The notes beneath the pieces were generated by a model. The model was not told where the DNA came from. It saw only the letters and a program-made list of their open reading frames with translations, and searched no databases. Position numbers and translations under genes: made by a program. Positions 5,733 through 6,951 of a stretch of 6,951 nucleotides of DNA are shown piece by piece. The DNA lies in assembly GCA_003140115.1 (NCBI GenBank), contig PLIQ01000603.1, positions 1,520 to 8,470 on the forward strand, read 5' to 3'. This DNA is from Actinomycetota bacterium. GTDB lineage: Bacteria > Actinomycetota > Actinomycetes > Streptosporangiales > Streptosporangiaceae. Every line of letters begins with the position of its first letter. Position 1 is the stretch's first letter.

Positions 5733-6951
5733 ATGGGCAACAGGGGGGATCACTGCGGGCCGGTCGCGATCATCGGCGTGGCCTGCCGGTTCCCCGGGGC
5801 GGCCGAGCCGGCCGAATTCCATGACCTCACGGTAGCCGGGCGCCGGATGTTCCGGCCGGTGGCCGACACGCTGCAGGCCGCCTTGCTCGACGACTGGGCC
5901 CGGCCCGAGCCGGGGAGGCAGGACACCGGCCCGGTGCAGAAGCTGGCCGCCGAGACCACCGCCCTGGCCCTGGCCGACGCCGGGTTCCGCGACGTGACCG
6001 GGATGCGCCTCGGCGGGGGCGGGCTGCTGCGCGACGCGGGCGGCCGACGCGGGCGGGCCGGGCTGTTCCTGGCCAGTTCGATGGCGGGCGTGGGCGGCCT
6101 GGTCCGCGAGCAATTCGGGTTCGCAGCGGACGTGGTGCCGACGGGCCCGGCGGCAACGTCCTCGCTGCACGCGGTGACCGCCGCGGCGGCTTCGCTCGGC
6201 GCCGGGGACGTCGACCTAGCGGTGGCGGGCGGGGCGGAACTCGGCCTCGACCCAGCATGGCTCACCGTGCAGGCGCGCGCCGGGACGCTGGGCCGCGACG
6301 ATATGCGCGTGTACGCGGCCGATCCGGCCGGCCTGCTGCCCGGGGAGGGCTGCGGCATCGTGGTGCTGATGCGCTCGGCCGACGCCCGGGCCGCCGGGCT
6401 GCCGGTCTACGCGGAGATCGCGGGCTGGAGCACGGTGCCGGTCTCGCCGTCGATACCGGTCTCGCCTTCGGTGCCGGTATCGCCTTCGGTGCCGGTCTCG
6501 CCGTCGGTGCCGGACGGCCGGGCCGTGCTCGAGGCCTACCGACGGGCCGGGATCGACCCCGCGGACATCCAGCTCATCGAGGGCGAAGGCACCGGGACGG
6601 CGGCCCGCGACCTAACCGAGCTGACTACGTTCGCGCAGCTGAGACGCGGCGGCCGGACCAGTGCGGCGCTCGGCGCGGTGGCGGCCGGCATCGGGTACGC
6701 CCGGGCCGCGGCGGGCATCGCCAGTCTGGTCAAGGCGGCCCTGGCCATGACGGCCGGCACCATCCCGCCGGGCACCGGATGCGCGCGGCAGCACCCGCTG
6801 ATCGAATCCGGTGAGGCGCTGCTCTGGCTGCCGCGGCAGCCAGAGCCGTGGCCCGACAGGAACGCGGCCGGGTCGGGCACCCGGCTGGCCGCGGTCAACT
6901 CGCTCGGCACCGCGGACCCGGCGGCGGGATCCGATCTGTACGGACCGCGGG
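5733..6951 (+). CDS. Ketosynthase-like polyketide synthase protein with lost catalytic residues, 3' end outside window
   Basis: Open to the right edge (406 codons seen). Residues about 11-390 follow a type I polyketide ketosynthase: PVAIIGVACRFPGA (10-23), FHDLTVAGRRMFRPV (29-43), the nucleophile region GPAATSSLHAV (138-148), the GEGCG motif (204-208), AYRRAGIDPADIQLIEG (268-284) and GIGYARAAAGIASLVKAAL (319-337). Active ketosynthases need Cys in the (A)C(A/S)SSL motif, His in EGHGTGT and His in NIGHT. Here these are Ala141, Glu285 (EGEGTGT) and Tyr322, and the usual GG-N-H end motif is replaced by NSLGTADP (389-396). It therefore should not condense acyl chains; a structural partner such as a chain-length-factor-like subunit, or decay, is possible. 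The frame is intact with no stop. Start ATG 5733 follows a GGGGGGA run (5724-5730), a weak ribosome binding site. An 18-bp repeat lies inside (6435-6512). Downstream domains are unknown. Confidence 0.85.
   Translation, partial: MGNRGDHCGPVAIIGVACRFPGAAEPAEFHDLTVAGRRMFRPVADTLQAALLDDWARPEPGRQDTGPVQKLAAETTALALADAGFRDVTGMRLGGGGLLRDAGGRRGRAGLFLASSMAGVGGLVREQFGFAADVVPTGPAATSSLHAVTAAAASLGAGDVDLAVAGGAELGLDPAWLTVQARAGTLGRDDMRVYAADPAGLLPGEGCGIVVLMRSADARAAGLPVYAEIAGWSTVPVSPSIPVSPSVPVSPSVPVSPSVPDGRAVLEAYRRAGIDPADIQLIEGEGTGTAARDLTELTTFAQLRRGGRTSAALGAVAAGIGYARAAAGIASLVKAALAMTAGTIPPGTGCARQHPLIESGEALLWLPRQPEPWPDRNAAGSGTRLAAVNSLGTADPAAGSDLYGPR
6435..6512 (+). repeat. 18-bp tandem repeat within the ketosynthase-like gene
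   Basis: Four complete 18-bp units (6435-6452, 6453-6470, 6471-6488, 6489-6506) plus a 6-base start of a fifth. Units of the form GTGCCGGTCTCGCCGTCG differ at only a few bases. Each unit encodes (V/I)PVSPS, so residues 235-260 read as a Pro/Ser/Val run. The unit length is a multiple of three, so copy-number change keeps the frame. It sits between AEIAGWST and DGRAVLEAYRRAG, at a surface-loop position of the ketosynthase fold. Confidence 0.95.

Noticed and set aside
5703..6358. Minus-strand frames opposite the ketosynthase start (5703-6170, 5750-6358, 5827-6258)
   Set aside because: The plus-strand frame gives a continuous ketosynthase sequence; the minus-strand products are low-complexity Pro/Arg/Ala.
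6435..6512. CRISPR-like or minisatellite array
   Set aside because: The units are contiguous, without unique spacers, in frame within a coding sequence; this is a protein-coding tandem repeat.
6257..6814. 185-codon plus-strand frame inside the ketosynthase gene
   Set aside because: Out of frame with the conserved ketosynthase motifs and made mostly of Gly/Arg/Ala; the 18-bp repeat also gives a repeat in this frame, which can mislead.

Overview
The window is very G+C-rich and comes from an actinobacterium. The evidence is the nrdJ-nrdR / LysM-membrane-protein / lexA gene block, LexA (SOS) boxes of the TCGAAC-N4-GTTCGA type, a class II cobalamin-dependent ribonucleotide reductase controlled by NrdR, and an actinobacterial-style leucyl-tRNA synthetase. 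I cannot name the genus. The LeuRS is a compact 828-residue protein with an HMGH signature, not the roughly 950-residue form I recall from Streptomyces.

Left part (1-1734, minus strand): the N-terminal end of nrdJ, then nrdR. The pair reads as an nrdR-nrdJ operon with a clear -10 hexamer and NrdR-box-like inverted repeats in front of nrdR. Behind it lies a small membrane-anchored LysM protein that is divergent from lexA. Middle (1735-2822): a 255-base divergent control region with two abutting SOS boxes and a third degenerate one, then lexA with its autocleavage site and Ser/Lys dyad, closed by a strong hairpin. This block links dNTP supply, the SOS switch and probably division or wall control after DNA damage.

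Right part (2852-6951): leuS on the minus strand, convergent with lexA. It is preceded by a compact attenuator-like leader: a 9-codon peptide, MRAVRLLLT, with three consecutive Leu codons, whose start codon sits where transcription from a TATCCT -10 would begin. A 9-bp stem that includes part of the stop codon follows, and then an intrinsic terminator with a T tract. Divergent from leuS, and running off the window end, is a large ketosynthase-type protein. All three ketosynthase catalytic residues appear replaced (Cys to Ala141, His to Glu285, His to Tyr322), and it carries a near-perfect 18-bp in-frame tandem repeat encoding (V/I)PVSPS. It may mark the edge of a polyketide-like gene cluster.

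The items most worth a second look are the tiny leuS leader system and the catalytically dead ketosynthase with its repeat insertion.
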